Part shown: one piece after another, positions 1-8,330 of the stretch
How the letters are laid out: every line of letters starts with the position of its first letter
Position numbering within the stretch: position 1 is the stretch's first letter
Assembly: GCA_905182335.1 (NCBI GenBank)
Contig: CAJJBE010000003.1
Coordinates: 248,001 to 312,000 of the forward strand
DNA from: Flavobacteriales bacterium UBA4466
GTDB lineage: Bacteria > Bacteroidota > Bacteroidia > Flavobacteriales_D > Crocinitomicaceae
Reading direction: 5' to 3'
Length of the DNA stretch: 64,000 bases
The notes under the pieces: model-generated
What the model was told of the DNA's origin: nothing
The model's input: the letters and a program-made list of their open reading frames with translations, nothing else
Database searches by the model: none
Made by a program: the position numbers and the translations under genes

Positions 1-941
1 TTCAGTTGAATAACTCTATTACAGCTCTAAAACCAATTTTTAGAGCCGGAGCAAGTATTAAGGTTTATCAGGAAACATATTTAAGAGCTTCTTATGGTCA
101 AGGGTATAGATTTCCCACTATTACAGAACGCTATATTAGAACAGGAGTTGGTAATTTTGGTGTGTTTCCAAATCCTGAATTAAAGCCAGAAACAAGTTGG
201 AATGCTGAAGTTGGAATAAAGCAAGGAATCAAATTAGGAAATATTTATGGTTATATAGATTTAGCTGCTTTTTGGCAGGAATATCAAAACACAATCGAAT
301 ATACTTTTGGTTTTTGGGGAGATGGTAGTAACCCTTCTAATTTTGCAGGATTTAGATTTATGAATACAGGTCAATCAAGAGTTTTAGGAATTGATGTATC
401 CTTTTCAGGAAAGGCTAGAATTGGAAAGAAAACAGATGTCACATTCATGACAGGATACAATTATATTGTTCCTAAGTCACTTTCACCTGATTTTGTTTAC
501 GCAGTTGATTCGGTGTATTACAATAAAGAATATAGTTATAACTCTACATCCTTAGACCCTTCAAAAGGGATTCTTAAATATAGATTTTTGCATAATGTTA
601 AAGGAGATATAGAGTTTACATTTTGGGAAAAACTTGGAGTCGGAGTAAGTGTTAAATACTTCAGTAAAATTGAAAACATGGATATCGTAATTAGAGACTT
701 TGAAGAGTTGACCGAAGATTTGACGTACATTCAAAATATCGAATATATGGACTTCTATAATTCGCACAGGCATGGAAATTGGATTTTTGATGCTAGAGTT
801 TCATATAAAATAAGTGAAAAGCACAAAGTTGCTATAATTAGTGCGAACATCGGAAATAGAACGTATTCTCTACGTCCACTTAAGATTGAGCAACCTCGTA
901 CAATCATGTTGCAATACACATTTAAGTTAGATAAGAATTAA
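1..941 (+). CDS. TonB-dependent receptor, C-terminal part (5' end outside window)
   Basis: The frame is open from the first base and ends with TAA at 939-941, so only about the last 313 residues of a larger outer-membrane receptor are present. The receptor signature GYRFPTITERY followed by NPELKPETSWNAEVG lies near residues 30-70. Alternating aromatic beta-strands follow, and the protein closes with a strand ending YTFKLDKN, as expected for a 22-strand barrel. The substrate cannot be read from this part. It lies upstream of the cobalamin riboswitch on the same strand and is therefore outside that control. The earliest internal start-like codon (TTG at 6) is not a real start because the upstream codons are open. 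Confidence 0.93.
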   Translation, partial: QLNNSITALKPIFRAGASIKVYQETYLRASYGQGYRFPTITERYIRTGVGNFGVFPNPELKPETSWNAEVGIKQGIKLGNIYGYIDLAAFWQEYQNTIEYTFGFWGDGSNPSNFAGFRFMNTGQSRVLGIDVSFSGKARIGKKTDVTFMTGYNYIVPKSLSPDFVYAVDSVYYNKEYSYNSTSLDPSKGILKYRFLHNVKGDIEFTFWEKLGVGVSVKYFSKIENMDIVIRDFEELTEDLTYIQNIEYMDFYNSHRHGNWIFDARVSYKISEKHKVAIISANIGNRTYSLRPLKIEQPRTIMLQYTFKLDKN

Positions 942-970
942 TTAGTATATGTCTATTACAATAAATGTAG

Positions 971-978
971 TATCTTTG
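971..978 (+). promoter_or_regulatory. Predicted -7 promoter element for the B12 operon
   Basis: TATCTTTG is a perfect match to the Bacteroidota -7 consensus TAnnTTTG. It lies 5 bases before the first stem of the cobalamin aptamer, so transcription would begin almost exactly at the riboswitch. I cannot find a clear -33 TTG at the usual spacing, so the call rests on the -7 element and its position. Confidence 0.5.
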
Positions 979-982
979 ATTC

Positions 983-1141
983 GACTTTTGGTTCACGGGG
1001 TGAATAATAAGGAATCTGGTGTAAATCCAGAACTGTATCTGCAGCTGTAAGCACTTAAAGTCGGTTTGTTATACCACTGTCCTCAGAGTAGGATGGGAAG
1101 GTCAAACCGATATGGTGTGAGTCAGAATACTTGCCAAAGTC
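983..1141 (+). promoter_or_regulatory. Cobalamin (AdoCbl-class) riboswitch aptamer
   Basis: The conserved blocks appear in order: GGTGTAAATCC near 1018-1028, GCAGCTGTAAGC near 1041, CCACTG near 1074, ATGGGAAGG near 1093, and GAGTCAGAATAC near 1119. The ends close by a P1 helix, GACTTTTGG (983-991) against CCAAAGTC (1134-1141) with one bulged T. Downstream, TATGTGC/GCGCATA (1180-1197) can form a 7-bp hairpin, and AAAGTC (1166-1171) repeats the 3' half of P1. Both are candidates for the expression platform. The element sits in the 307-base gap before a surface-protein and TonB-receptor operon, so it should repress that operon when cobalamin is plentiful. Confidence 0.93.
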
Positions 1142-1248
1142 ATATTTTAAAGAAGACTTCAGAATAAAGTCGGATTTAGTATGTGCTGCAGCGCATATCA
1201 TTTCTCTTTCCTGATTTTTTCAACGTTTTATACTATTAATTAATTACG

Positions 1249-2235
1249 ATGAAGAAAATTTACTTATTATCTACTGCTCTAATGCTTGGGGTAGCTTTAA
1301 AAGCACAGCAAACCATTGATTTTGAGTCTTTTAGCTTAGATTTCGAATCATATGATAACGACTCTGATGGTAATGGGGCTTTTATCTTTGAGTCTTTTCA
1401 AAATGAGATTAGTTTTTTGAATGTTTATGATACTCAGTGGGGCTCATGGGCTGGTTATGCAATCTCAAATGTTACGGACACGATAACTTCAGGATATAAT
1501 AATCAGTATAGTGCATTTACAGGAGGTGGACATGACGGTTCCTCAAATTATGCCATGGGTTATCAATTTGGTTCTATTACTTGCGATAATGAATACCAAT
1601 CTATAGTCTCTATTGAAATAACAAATGCTACATACACTGCTATCTCCATGAGAGATGGTGATGAATACGCGAAAAAATTTGGATCTTTTAATGATGCAAA
1701 TGGATTAGATGACGGAACCAATGGTGAAGATTTTTATCGTATTTGGGTTTATTGTGAAGATTTTTCAGGAGTAAATAAAGACAGTATAGAGGTGTTGTTG
1801 GCAGATTATCGTTTTACTGATAATACACAAGATTATATTGTGAAAGATTGGAAAAAAATTAATATTTCTCAGGAAATTAATTTTCCTGTAAGCAAAATTA
1901 CATTCTCACAAGAGTCAAGTGATAATGGAGACTTTGGTATGAATACTCCGGCATATTATGTTCTTGATGATGTTGTATCTGTAATGGATCCCTCTATGAG
2001 TATAGCTCAAAATAAGTTTTCAGAACTCTCGGTGTACCCTAATCCTGTAAAAGATAGATTAAAAGTTATAGGAGAAAGTGGAATACTCACTTTAACTGAT
2101 TTAAGTGGTGATGTAATTCTTTCACAAGAGCACAGTGAAGTCTCAAATGTAGATTTTTCTGATTTGAGCAGTGGAATTTATCTTTTAAGTGTTACCAATA
2201 AAAATGGTAAATTCTCTCATAAAATTGTCAAATAA
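1249..2235 (+). CDS. DUF4465 protein with T9SS type A sorting domain
   Basis: This is the first gene after the riboswitch, 328 residues, and is probably a secreted or surface protein of cobalamin acquisition. Residues 1-20 form a signal peptide ending in KAQ. The middle matches the DUF4465 pattern: WGSWAGYAISNVTD, NQYSAFTGGG, LADYRF, then SSDNGDFGMNTPAYYVLDD. From about residue 258 a type IX secretion sorting domain begins with SVYPNPVKDRL and ends SHKIVK. DUF4465 proteins recur in Bacteroidota B12 loci. Corrinoid binding by this protein is inferred from context, not shown by a motif. A terminator-like hairpin separates it from the receptor gene. Confidence 0.85.
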   Translation: MKKIYLLSTALMLGVALKAQQTIDFESFSLDFESYDNDSDGNGAFIFESFQNEISFLNVYDTQWGSWAGYAISNVTDTITSGYNNQYSAFTGGGHDGSSNYAMGYQFGSITCDNEYQSIVSIEITNATYTAISMRDGDEYAKKFGSFNDANGLDDGTNGEDFYRIWVYCEDFSGVNKDSIEVLLADYRFTDNTQDYIVKDWKKINISQEINFPVSKITFSQESSDNGDFGMNTPAYYVLDDVVSVMDPSMSIAQNKFSELSVYPNPVKDRLKVIGESGILTLTDLSGDVILSQEHSEVSNVDFSDLSSGIYLLSVTNKNGKFSHKIVK

Positions 2236-2238
2236 ATT

Positions 2239-2266
2239 AAAAGGGGGTCTAATATCCCCCTTTTTT
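2239..2266 (+). terminator. Intrinsic terminator-like hairpin inside the B12 operon
   Basis: AAAAGGGGG pairs with CCCCCTTTTTT around an 8-base loop. It begins 4 bases after the stop of the DUF4465 gene and its T-run ends 2 bases before the ATG of the receptor gene. It has the form of a strong intrinsic terminator. If it is partly read through, the first gene would be made in excess over the receptor and the genes after it. Confidence 0.75.
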
Positions 2267-2267
2267 A

Positions 2268-4226
2268 ATGACTAAATTTCTTTACATATTTATTCTTTTT
2301 ATTTGCTCTAATTTATATGGGCAATTTGATACTATTCAACAGTTTAATGAAGTAGATGTTTTGGCTTCTCACCTTTTTTTGAAGCAGAAGTCTTTTTGTC
2401 TAGTTATAGATAGAGATGTCATAGATGCTTTACAACCAATCGATATTGGTGATTTATTGAGAAAGGTGCCAGGGACTAATTTGAGGTCATATGGTGGTGT
2501 TGGAGGATTAAAAACAGTTTCTATGCGAAGTTTAGGCGCAAATCACTCTTCAATTATTGTTGACGGTGTTCCGCTAAACAATTCACAGACTGGTCAAGTT
2601 AATTTAGGTCAGCTAATTGTTGATAACGTTGAGCAGTTAATAAGTTCAGTTGGATTAAATTCAAATTTTTTAATTCCTGTTTCAGCTCAGATTAGTGGAA
2701 GTAATTTCATGATAAAAACGATGGAAAATTCATTTTCTGAGGATACTCTTACTATTCGTGCTAATATTAATTTTGGATCTTTTGGCCAGCTTAAAGGATA
2801 CACAGCAGTAAAGTTTAATCCGGATAAGTTTTTTATTAGTGCTTTTGGATCACGGCAAAATGCTCAAGGTAATTATAGTTATTCTATACTAAATGGCTTA
2901 AGTGAATTGAGTAGAACGAGAAATAATAATAATTACTTAGATTATAATTATGGAGTGTCAGCAGGAGCGAAACTTAATAAAGGAATTTGGAAAATAGGAT
3001 ATCGGCATAAGTCAATTAAGCAAGAATTACCCGGAGCTGTTATTTTGTACAATCAAACCGCTGATGAAAGTCTAGAAACAGATTCTGATAGATTGTTTAC
3101 AGATTTTAAGTGGCGTAATAATAGATTTTATATTCGCACCTTTCTAAATGGAGCGATTGAAAAACAACGGTATTTTGACCCAACATATTTAAATAGCCAA
3201 GGATACTTAGATTATAATTACAATAATCGAAATTTAAATGCAGGTGTTTCTTTTATAAAGTATTTTGTTAAATGGAATTTTTTTGGAGGGGTTGAGCAAA
3301 CGATTTCTGATTTGATAGTTAGTGATATAACATTTGCAGAGCCTCTTCGTTACCATTCTTTCTCTATGGTCGGTGCTAGGTATAATAATTCGCTTTTTTG
3401 CTTGACAGGACAGGTTTCGGGGCAATATGTTAATGAACAAAATAATAACGGAGGGGTGCCAAAAAAACGAGTTCGTGTTAATCCGTTTATAAGTCTAAAA
3501 ACTAGGGGCTTTGGGGGAGATTCCGAATTAGAATTATGGTATCGTAATTCTTTTAGAATGCCTTCTTTTAATGAGTTGTATTATAATAATATTGGTAATT
3601 TAAATTTATTACCTGAGGATGCACACCAAACAAACCTTGGCTTTTTATGCTCCCGTGTTAACCCTAAAATCAATTTAGATTTTAAATCTTCTATTTTCTT
3701 TAATCATATAAAGAATAAGATTGTTGCTATTCCAACAAAGAATTTATTTGTTTGGTCTATACAAAATGTAGGGAGAGCAAATACGTTCGGAAGTGAGCTT
3801 CAATTTGATTTTAAATTTAACATAACAGATTCTTGGAAATTAGCTTTGAGTACAAACTATACTTACCAAAAAACAATTGATGTTACAGACCCATATTCAC
3901 CAACATATCTAAATCAAGTAGCCTATATTCCTGAGCATACAGCAAATGCGGACGTTACTTTTAATTTTCAGAAAACCGGCATTCGTATTTCGAGCTTTTA
4001 TGTATCTAAAAGATACGCACTTAACGAAAATATTATATCGAATCAATTAGATGGCTTTTTCTTGATGGATGTGAGTATGTTTCAAACATTCACAATTAGC
4101 TCCTCTCAAGAGTTAAAATTAATAGGGAATGTGAAAAATATATTAAATTCTTCTTATGCCTATGTTCGATCCTATACAATGCCTGGTGTCAATTATTCAA
4201 TATCTTTAAGTTATGCGTTTAATTAG
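2268..4226 (+). CDS. BtuB-like TonB-dependent cobalamin receptor
   Basis: This 652-residue outer-membrane receptor is probably the channel for cobalamin uptake. A signal peptide (about residues 1-18) is followed by FNEVDVLAS, a plausible TonB box, and by a plug domain with DLLRKVPGTNLRSYGGVGG and SIIVDGVPLNNSQTGQVNL. The barrel carries RMPSFNELYYNNIG followed by LNLLPEDAHQTNLGF, and the last strand ends SLSYAFN. There is no carboxypeptidase-like N-terminal domain, which fits the short BtuB type. It lies under the cobalamin riboswitch and overlaps the next gene by 14 bases. Substrate is inferred from the riboswitch and the BtuG-like neighbour. Confidence 0.88.
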   Translation: MTKFLYIFILFICSNLYGQFDTIQQFNEVDVLASHLFLKQKSFCLVIDRDVIDALQPIDIGDLLRKVPGTNLRSYGGVGGLKTVSMRSLGANHSSIIVDGVPLNNSQTGQVNLGQLIVDNVEQLISSVGLNSNFLIPVSAQISGSNFMIKTMENSFSEDTLTIRANINFGSFGQLKGYTAVKFNPDKFFISAFGSRQNAQGNYSYSILNGLSELSRTRNNNNYLDYNYGVSAGAKLNKGIWKIGYRHKSIKQELPGAVILYNQTADESLETDSDRLFTDFKWRNNRFYIRTFLNGAIEKQRYFDPTYLNSQGYLDYNYNNRNLNAGVSFIKYFVKWNFFGGVEQTISDLIVSDITFAEPLRYHSFSMVGARYNNSLFCLTGQVSGQYVNEQNNNGGVPKKRVRVNPFISLKTRGFGGDSELELWYRNSFRMPSFNELYYNNIGNLNLLPEDAHQTNLGFLCSRVNPKINLDFKSSIFFNHIKNKIVAIPTKNLFVWSIQNVGRANTFGSELQFDFKFNITDSWKLALSTNYTYQKTIDVTDPYSPTYLNQVAYIPEHTANADVTFNFQKTGIRISSFYVSKRYALNENIISNQLDGFFLMDVSMFQTFTISSSQELKLIGNVKNILNSSYAYVRSYTMPGVNYSISLSYAFN

Positions 4227-5268
4227 TATTCTCTTTTTATCAGTATCCTTAGTTTCTTGTAAAAAAGAGAAGCCTCAAGTAGATATTTTAGCAGATGTTC
4301 TTAAAAATGGAACAGTGGTGCTGTGTGAAGGTTTATTTCAGCAGAATAATTCATCTTTATCTTGGATCGATAATAATTCGATGAGTAGCTCTAATAACTT
4401 GTTTGTTTCTAAGTCTGGAAGACACCTAGGAGATACGGGTAACGATATTAAACGATATGGCTCTAAGGTGTATGTTATTGTAAATGTTTCAAGTACAATT
4501 GAAGTTATTGATGCAACAACATTTACATCAATTAAGCAAATATCAATGCAAAATGGTGGGATTTCTAAGCAGCCAAGAAATATAGAGTTTTACGATGGAA
4601 GTGCATACGTAACATGTTATGATGGATATGTAGATGTTATCGACACAATTTCGCTAGAAGTCACAGAACGTATAGCTGTTGGTTTAAATCCTGAAGATTT
4701 AACTATTTCAGGTAGTAAGTTGTATGTTTCTAATTCAGGAGGATTGAATACACCAGTAATGGACTCTACGGTTTCTATTATTGATTTAAACTCAAACACT
4801 GAGATTAAAAAATTAACTGTAGGATTAAATCCAAGTAGGTGTATTACTGATAATGAAGGGAATGTGTATATAGTATCTAGAGGGAATTATGCAGATATTC
4901 CTTCTAGAATGATTAAGATCAATGTGACTTCAGACGTCGTTGAGAGTACATTTGATTTTGAGGTCTCAGGAATCACTAAAATGAATGATAAGTTCTTGAT
5001 TTCATATTATGACTTTTCTTCAAATCAATCCAGTTTAGGTTTATTTGACCCTGTTTTAGATGCTATAATTAATTATTATTTTATAGATGTATCATTCCTA
5101 TCAACCATATATGGTGTAGCATATAATTCATATTCAAATACAATTTTCATTAGTGATGCAATGGGGTTTGTCAATTCAGGATATGTATATGAGTATACAA
5201 CTTCCGGAACTTTAGTTTCGAGGTTTAATGTTGGTTTAAACCCCTCTAAATTTTTATTCTATGAATAG
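4213..5268 (+). CDS. BtuG-like beta-propeller lipoprotein (YncE/DUF5074 type)
   Basis: The protein has 351 residues and a lipoprotein signal with lipobox LVSC (Cys16). After it come repeated beta-propeller blades, visible as the recurring units YVIVNVSSTIEVIDATT, VDVIDTISLEV, VSIIDLNSNTEI and VGLNPS. The early stretch VVLCEGLFQQNNSSLSWID and LGDTGNDI are typical of the DUF5074/YncE group. In gut Bacteroides the related BtuG sits on the BtuB receptor and captures cobalamin with high affinity. Here its gene overlaps the receptor gene by 14 bases, which supports the same partnership. The Cys is followed by KKEK rather than acidic residues, so I do not assert surface export from the signal alone. 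Confidence 0.85.
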   Translation: MRLISILFLSVSLVSCKKEKPQVDILADVLKNGTVVLCEGLFQQNNSSLSWIDNNSMSSSNNLFVSKSGRHLGDTGNDIKRYGSKVYVIVNVSSTIEVIDATTFTSIKQISMQNGGISKQPRNIEFYDGSAYVTCYDGYVDVIDTISLEVTERIAVGLNPEDLTISGSKLYVSNSGGLNTPVMDSTVSIIDLNSNTEIKKLTVGLNPSRCITDNEGNVYIVSRGNYADIPSRMIKINVTSDVVESTFDFEVSGITKMNDKFLISYYDFSSNQSSLGLFDPVLDAIINYYFIDVSFLSTIYGVAYNSYSNTIFISDAMGFVNSGYVYEYTTSGTLVSRFNVGLNPSKFLFYE

Positions 5269-6226
5269 ATTTTTACTTTTTGCGCTTGGAATGTTTTCTT
5301 ACTTTTCACGGAGTCAATCATTTGCTCCTGCACCAGGTAATATAGGTTCAACTGCTATCTATTCCGATTCATCAATTATTATTGATTGGGCTTCTGAGGT
5401 TCTTGTTAATCGAGGTTCTATGAACATACTAAATCCTAGTGCAGGATTAGCAAGTTTCGGTGAAGATTCTGATGCTATTGGCATTGCAACTGGTTCTCAA
5501 GTCGTTTCTTTGGGTGATGGTGGAGAAGCTATAGTGACATTTAATGAGGCTATCGTCAATGGTATAGGTCCCGATTTTGCAGTATTTGAAAATGGCTTTA
5601 CAGATGATTATATTGAGTTGGCTTTTGTTGAGGTGAGTTCCGATGGGAGTAATTTTTTTCGATTTGATGGTATAAGTGAGACTCCTATCGATGTTCAAAC
5701 TACAAATTTCACATTTACAGATTGCCGATATATCCACAACCTTGCTGGTAAATATAGGTTTGGTTATGGTACACCTTTTGATTTAGATGAGTTAGCAGGT
5801 ATACAAGGTTTAGATATTAATCATATAACTCATGTAAAGATTATTGATGTGATTGGAAGTATTGATTCCTTTACAGGGACTCAAGATAGCCAAGGGAATA
5901 TAATTAATGATCCATTTCCTACAGAATATGAAACAAGTGGTTTTGATCTTGATGCAGTTGCTGTTATTCATAGTGAAACTGAAGGAATTAATGAGTTAAA
6001 TGATGTGGAAGTTAATGTTTTTCCTAATCCATCTCAAGGAGTTTTTACTATTAAGACTGACCAAGAATTAAGTTACTCAATTTGTGATTTGCAGGGTAGA
6101 GCTATTCTTTCTGGAACTATTAGTGACGTTTATCAATTAGATATGATGAATTTTGAATCAGGAGTCTATTCAATACGATTTAATTCCATATTTTCGACAT
6201 TATCAATTCAATTAATATTGAAATAA
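5261..6226 (+). CDS. T9SS-sorted surface protein of the B12 operon, function unknown
   Basis: The protein has 321 residues with a signal peptide (1-19). The central region, about residues 20-240, has the conserved-looking blocks GPDFAVFENGF, ELAFVEVSSDGSNFFRF and NLAGKYRFGYGTPFDLDEL. I recognise these from unnamed bacterial cell-surface proteins but know no function for them. A type A T9SS sorting domain starts at VFPNPSQGVF (about residue 252). The gene overlaps the BtuG-like gene by 8 bases and its stop overlaps the next start by one base, so it is translated with the cobalamin-uptake genes. A role in binding or presenting corrinoids at the surface is inference. Confidence 0.8.
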   Translation: MNRFLLFALGMFSYFSRSQSFAPAPGNIGSTAIYSDSSIIIDWASEVLVNRGSMNILNPSAGLASFGEDSDAIGIATGSQVVSLGDGGEAIVTFNEAIVNGIGPDFAVFENGFTDDYIELAFVEVSSDGSNFFRFDGISETPIDVQTTNFTFTDCRYIHNLAGKYRFGYGTPFDLDELAGIQGLDINHITHVKIIDVIGSIDSFTGTQDSQGNIINDPFPTEYETSGFDLDAVAVIHSETEGINELNDVEVNVFPNPSQGVFTIKTDQELSYSICDLQGRAILSGTISDVYQLDMMNFESGVYSIRFNSIFSTLSIQLILK

Positions 6227-6804
6227 TGGACCACTTATCAAAAGAGTTTTGGAGTCTGCGTTATCAAAATAAAGAGACAGGATGGGATATTGGTGAGATT
6301 TCTACACCAATTAAAGCTTACTTTGATCAAATTGAAAATAAAGAGATTAAGGTGTTGATTCCAGGATGTGGCTATGGACATGAAGCAGAATATTTATTTA
6401 AATCTGGATTCTCTAATGTACACATTATCGATATAGCTCAAGAGCCACTGATTCGGTTTAAAGATCGCAACAAAGATTACCCAAGGGTAAATATTCATTT
6501 AGGTGATTTGTTTACGCATAATGGCTCATATAATCTTATTATAGAACAGACTATGTTCTGTGCAATAAATCCTTTTTTGCGTCAAAGTTACGCAGATAAA
6601 ATCAATAGTTTATTGAAGCCTCAAGGAAAAATGATAGGCGTCTTGTTTAATCGAGAATTTCAATATGGTCCACCTTATGGAGGTACAAAAAATGAGTATT
6701 TAGTTTATTTTAAAAAAAAATTTAGTGAGGTAATGATAGAGGAGTGCTACAATTCAATAGAGTCAAGAGATAACAGTGAATTTTTTATTAAAATGATAAA
6801 GTAA
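6226..6804 (+). CDS. TPMT-family SAM-dependent methyltransferase
   Basis: The protein has 192 residues and no signal peptide, so it is cytoplasmic. The SAM-binding motif I is VLIPGCGYGHEAEYL (about residues 43-57). The later block EQTMFCAINPFLRQSYADKI followed by FQYGPPYGG is characteristic of the thiopurine S-methyltransferase family, which methylates S, Se, Te or halide acceptors. Its ATG shares one base with the stop of the surface-protein gene, so it is the last gene of the riboswitch operon. Why a methyltransferase should be co-regulated with cobalamin uptake is not evident from the sequence. Confidence 0.85.
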   Translation: MDHLSKEFWSLRYQNKETGWDIGEISTPIKAYFDQIENKEIKVLIPGCGYGHEAEYLFKSGFSNVHIIDIAQEPLIRFKDRNKDYPRVNIHLGDLFTHNGSYNLIIEQTMFCAINPFLRQSYADKINSLLKPQGKMIGVLFNREFQYGPPYGGTKNEYLVYFKKKFSEVMIEECYNSIESRDNSEFFIKMIK

Positions 6805-6868
6805 TAATTTCACTTGTTAGCAATAATATGAAAAACGAAAGTAAACAAGATAAAATACAAAAAAAATA

Positions 6869-7081
6869 ATGAAACTAAAATCTATCATAATACTCGCATT
6901 TTGCTTTTTAATATCCTAATTTTATGCTGTAGTCTCAGTATATGAGATCTTTTTTGAAGTTAACAAATGAATTACTAATCAATCCGGTATTTTAGGCTTT
7001 AATTTTCGTTATTTACCCTCTTTTGGAATCTAGTTTTTAAATAAGTCTCAATCTGATTGGAATCCTTAGGGTGCTAATTAG
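6869..7081 (+). pseudogene. Possible remnant of a small membrane-protein gene
   Basis: This lies in the 273-base gap between the B12 operon and the minus-strand serine cluster. An ATG at 6869 begins MKLKSIIILAFCFLIS, which resembles a signal or membrane segment, and then meets TAA. The same frame continues FYAVVSVYEIFFEV, LGFNFRYLPSFG and LNKSQSDWNP, broken by stops at 6968, 7031 and 7067. The stop density is about what random AT-rich DNA gives, so only the hydrophobic start supports a former gene. Confidence 0.2.
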
Positions 7082-7674
7082 TGTCCGTGTGGTACTCTCT
7101 CACCAGCCTTTATATAAGTACCTAATGTATTTACTTTAGGTGGAATAGGGCAGGAATATCGATATGAATAAGCACAATAGGGATTGTAGGCAAGGTTAAA
7201 GTCAATTAACCACGATTTTCCTTTTTGTTTTTCTATGTCTAAATAACGGCCTCCTCCATAAGATGAATTTCCACAAGTTTTATCTCTAAAAGGCACAAAA
7301 AGATAGTGTTTATACTCTTTAGACTTGCTTAATTTTATATTTTGATATACTTCAAGCGATAAGCTTTTATCTCCTAGATTAAAAGTTAGTATGCCATACC
7401 TTCTGTATATAGGTGTTCGCTCTGTAGAGGTTACCATTCCGAATTTAGGGCCTTTTTGCTTTTTAAAAATAGCTTGTAGCTGATATGTAGAATCAAAATT
7501 AAAATAATCTAATCCATTAAATTCATTTATCTCTTCCTTTGTGAGTATTCCATTTACCGTATCCTTTAATTCTTTAAGATGCGTATTTCTATCTGTGTTT
7601 ATTTCAGCTTTAGTTTTTTGGCTAAAACCAATCTTGCTAAATAATATAATCGCTATTAAGAGTGTAAATTTCAT
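7078..7674 (-). CDS. DUF1684 family secreted protein
   Basis: The protein has 198 residues with a clear signal peptide (about 1-18, ending GFSQ). The DUF1684 hallmarks are present: YFNFDSTYQLQAIF, then FVPFRDKTCGNSSYGGGRYL, then DFNLAYNPYCAYS followed by YSCPIPP. The three cysteines in the last region are typical of the family. Its biochemical role is unknown. Its ATG overlaps the stop of the upstream YggS-type gene by 4 bases, so it is the last gene of a minus-strand operon that starts at serC. Confidence 0.85.
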   Translation of the reverse strand: MKFTLLIAIILFSKIGFSQKTKAEINTDRNTHLKELKDTVNGILTKEEINEFNGLDYFNFDSTYQLQAIFKKQKGPKFGMVTSTERTPIYRRYGILTFNLGDKSLSLEVYQNIKLSKSKEYKHYLFVPFRDKTCGNSSYGGGRYLDIEKQKGKSWLIDFNLAYNPYCAYSYRYSCPIPPKVNTLGTYIKAGERVPHGH

Positions 7675-8330
7675 CGTGTACCAAATATATAGCTTCCTAT
7701 CCTAACCATTGTGCTTCCTTCTTCAATAGCCATTTTATAATCTCCACTCATTCCCATTGAGATGTGTTCAAAACTAGGATTGAATTTAAAGAAGTGACTC
7801 TGGATAACATGAAAGTAGTTTTCAAGTGTTCTGAACTCTTCACGCACTTGCTCTTCATTTTTAGTAAAGGTTGCCATTCCCATTAAGCCAACTATTGAAA
7901 TATTTCTCATTTCTGAAAATTCACTTGATTCTAATAGTTCTTTGGCAGATAGAAGGGTTAATCCAAATTTAGAATCTTCTTCAGCAATATGAAATTGCAG
8001 TAAACAGTCAATTACTCGGTTGTTCTTTAGGGCTTGCTTATTAATTTCTTTTAGCAATTTCAGTGAATCAATTGAATGGATCATAGCCACAAAGGGTGCA
8101 ATGTATTTTACCTTATTTGATTGTAAATGACCAATTAAATGCCATTTTATATCTTTAGGTAATGCTTCGTGTTTTTCTACAAGTTCTCGTACCTTGTTTT
8201 CACCAAAAATGCGCTCTCCTAGATCATACACTTCTTTAAGTACGCTAATAGGTTTTGTTTTAGATACAGCAACTAAGGTTACACTATCTGGAATATCCTT
8301 TCTTACGTTGAATAATTGATTCTTGATCAT
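7671..8330 (-). CDS. YggS/PROSC-family pyridoxal-phosphate homeostasis protein
   Basis: The protein has 219 residues, the usual length for this cytoplasmic, single-domain PLP-barrel family. The PLP lysine is in LVAVSKTKP near residue 24. Further family blocks are GENKVREL, WHLIGHLQSNK, HSIDS, GLMGMATFT and HISMGMSGDYKMAIEEGSTMVRIGS near the C terminus, where the phosphate is held. The family buffers PLP and affects amino-acid pools. The start overlaps the DUF1015 stop by 4 bases. The neighbouring serC product is itself a PLP enzyme, which fits the grouping. Confidence 0.92.
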   Translation of the reverse strand: MIKNQLFNVRKDIPDSVTLVAVSKTKPISVLKEVYDLGERIFGENKVRELVEKHEALPKDIKWHLIGHLQSNKVKYIAPFVAMIHSIDSLKLLKEINKQALKNNRVIDCLLQFHIAEEDSKFGLTLLSAKELLESSEFSEMRNISIVGLMGMATFTKNEEQVREEFRTLENYFHVIQSHFFKFNPSFEHISMGMSGDYKMAIEEGSTMVRIGSYIFGTR

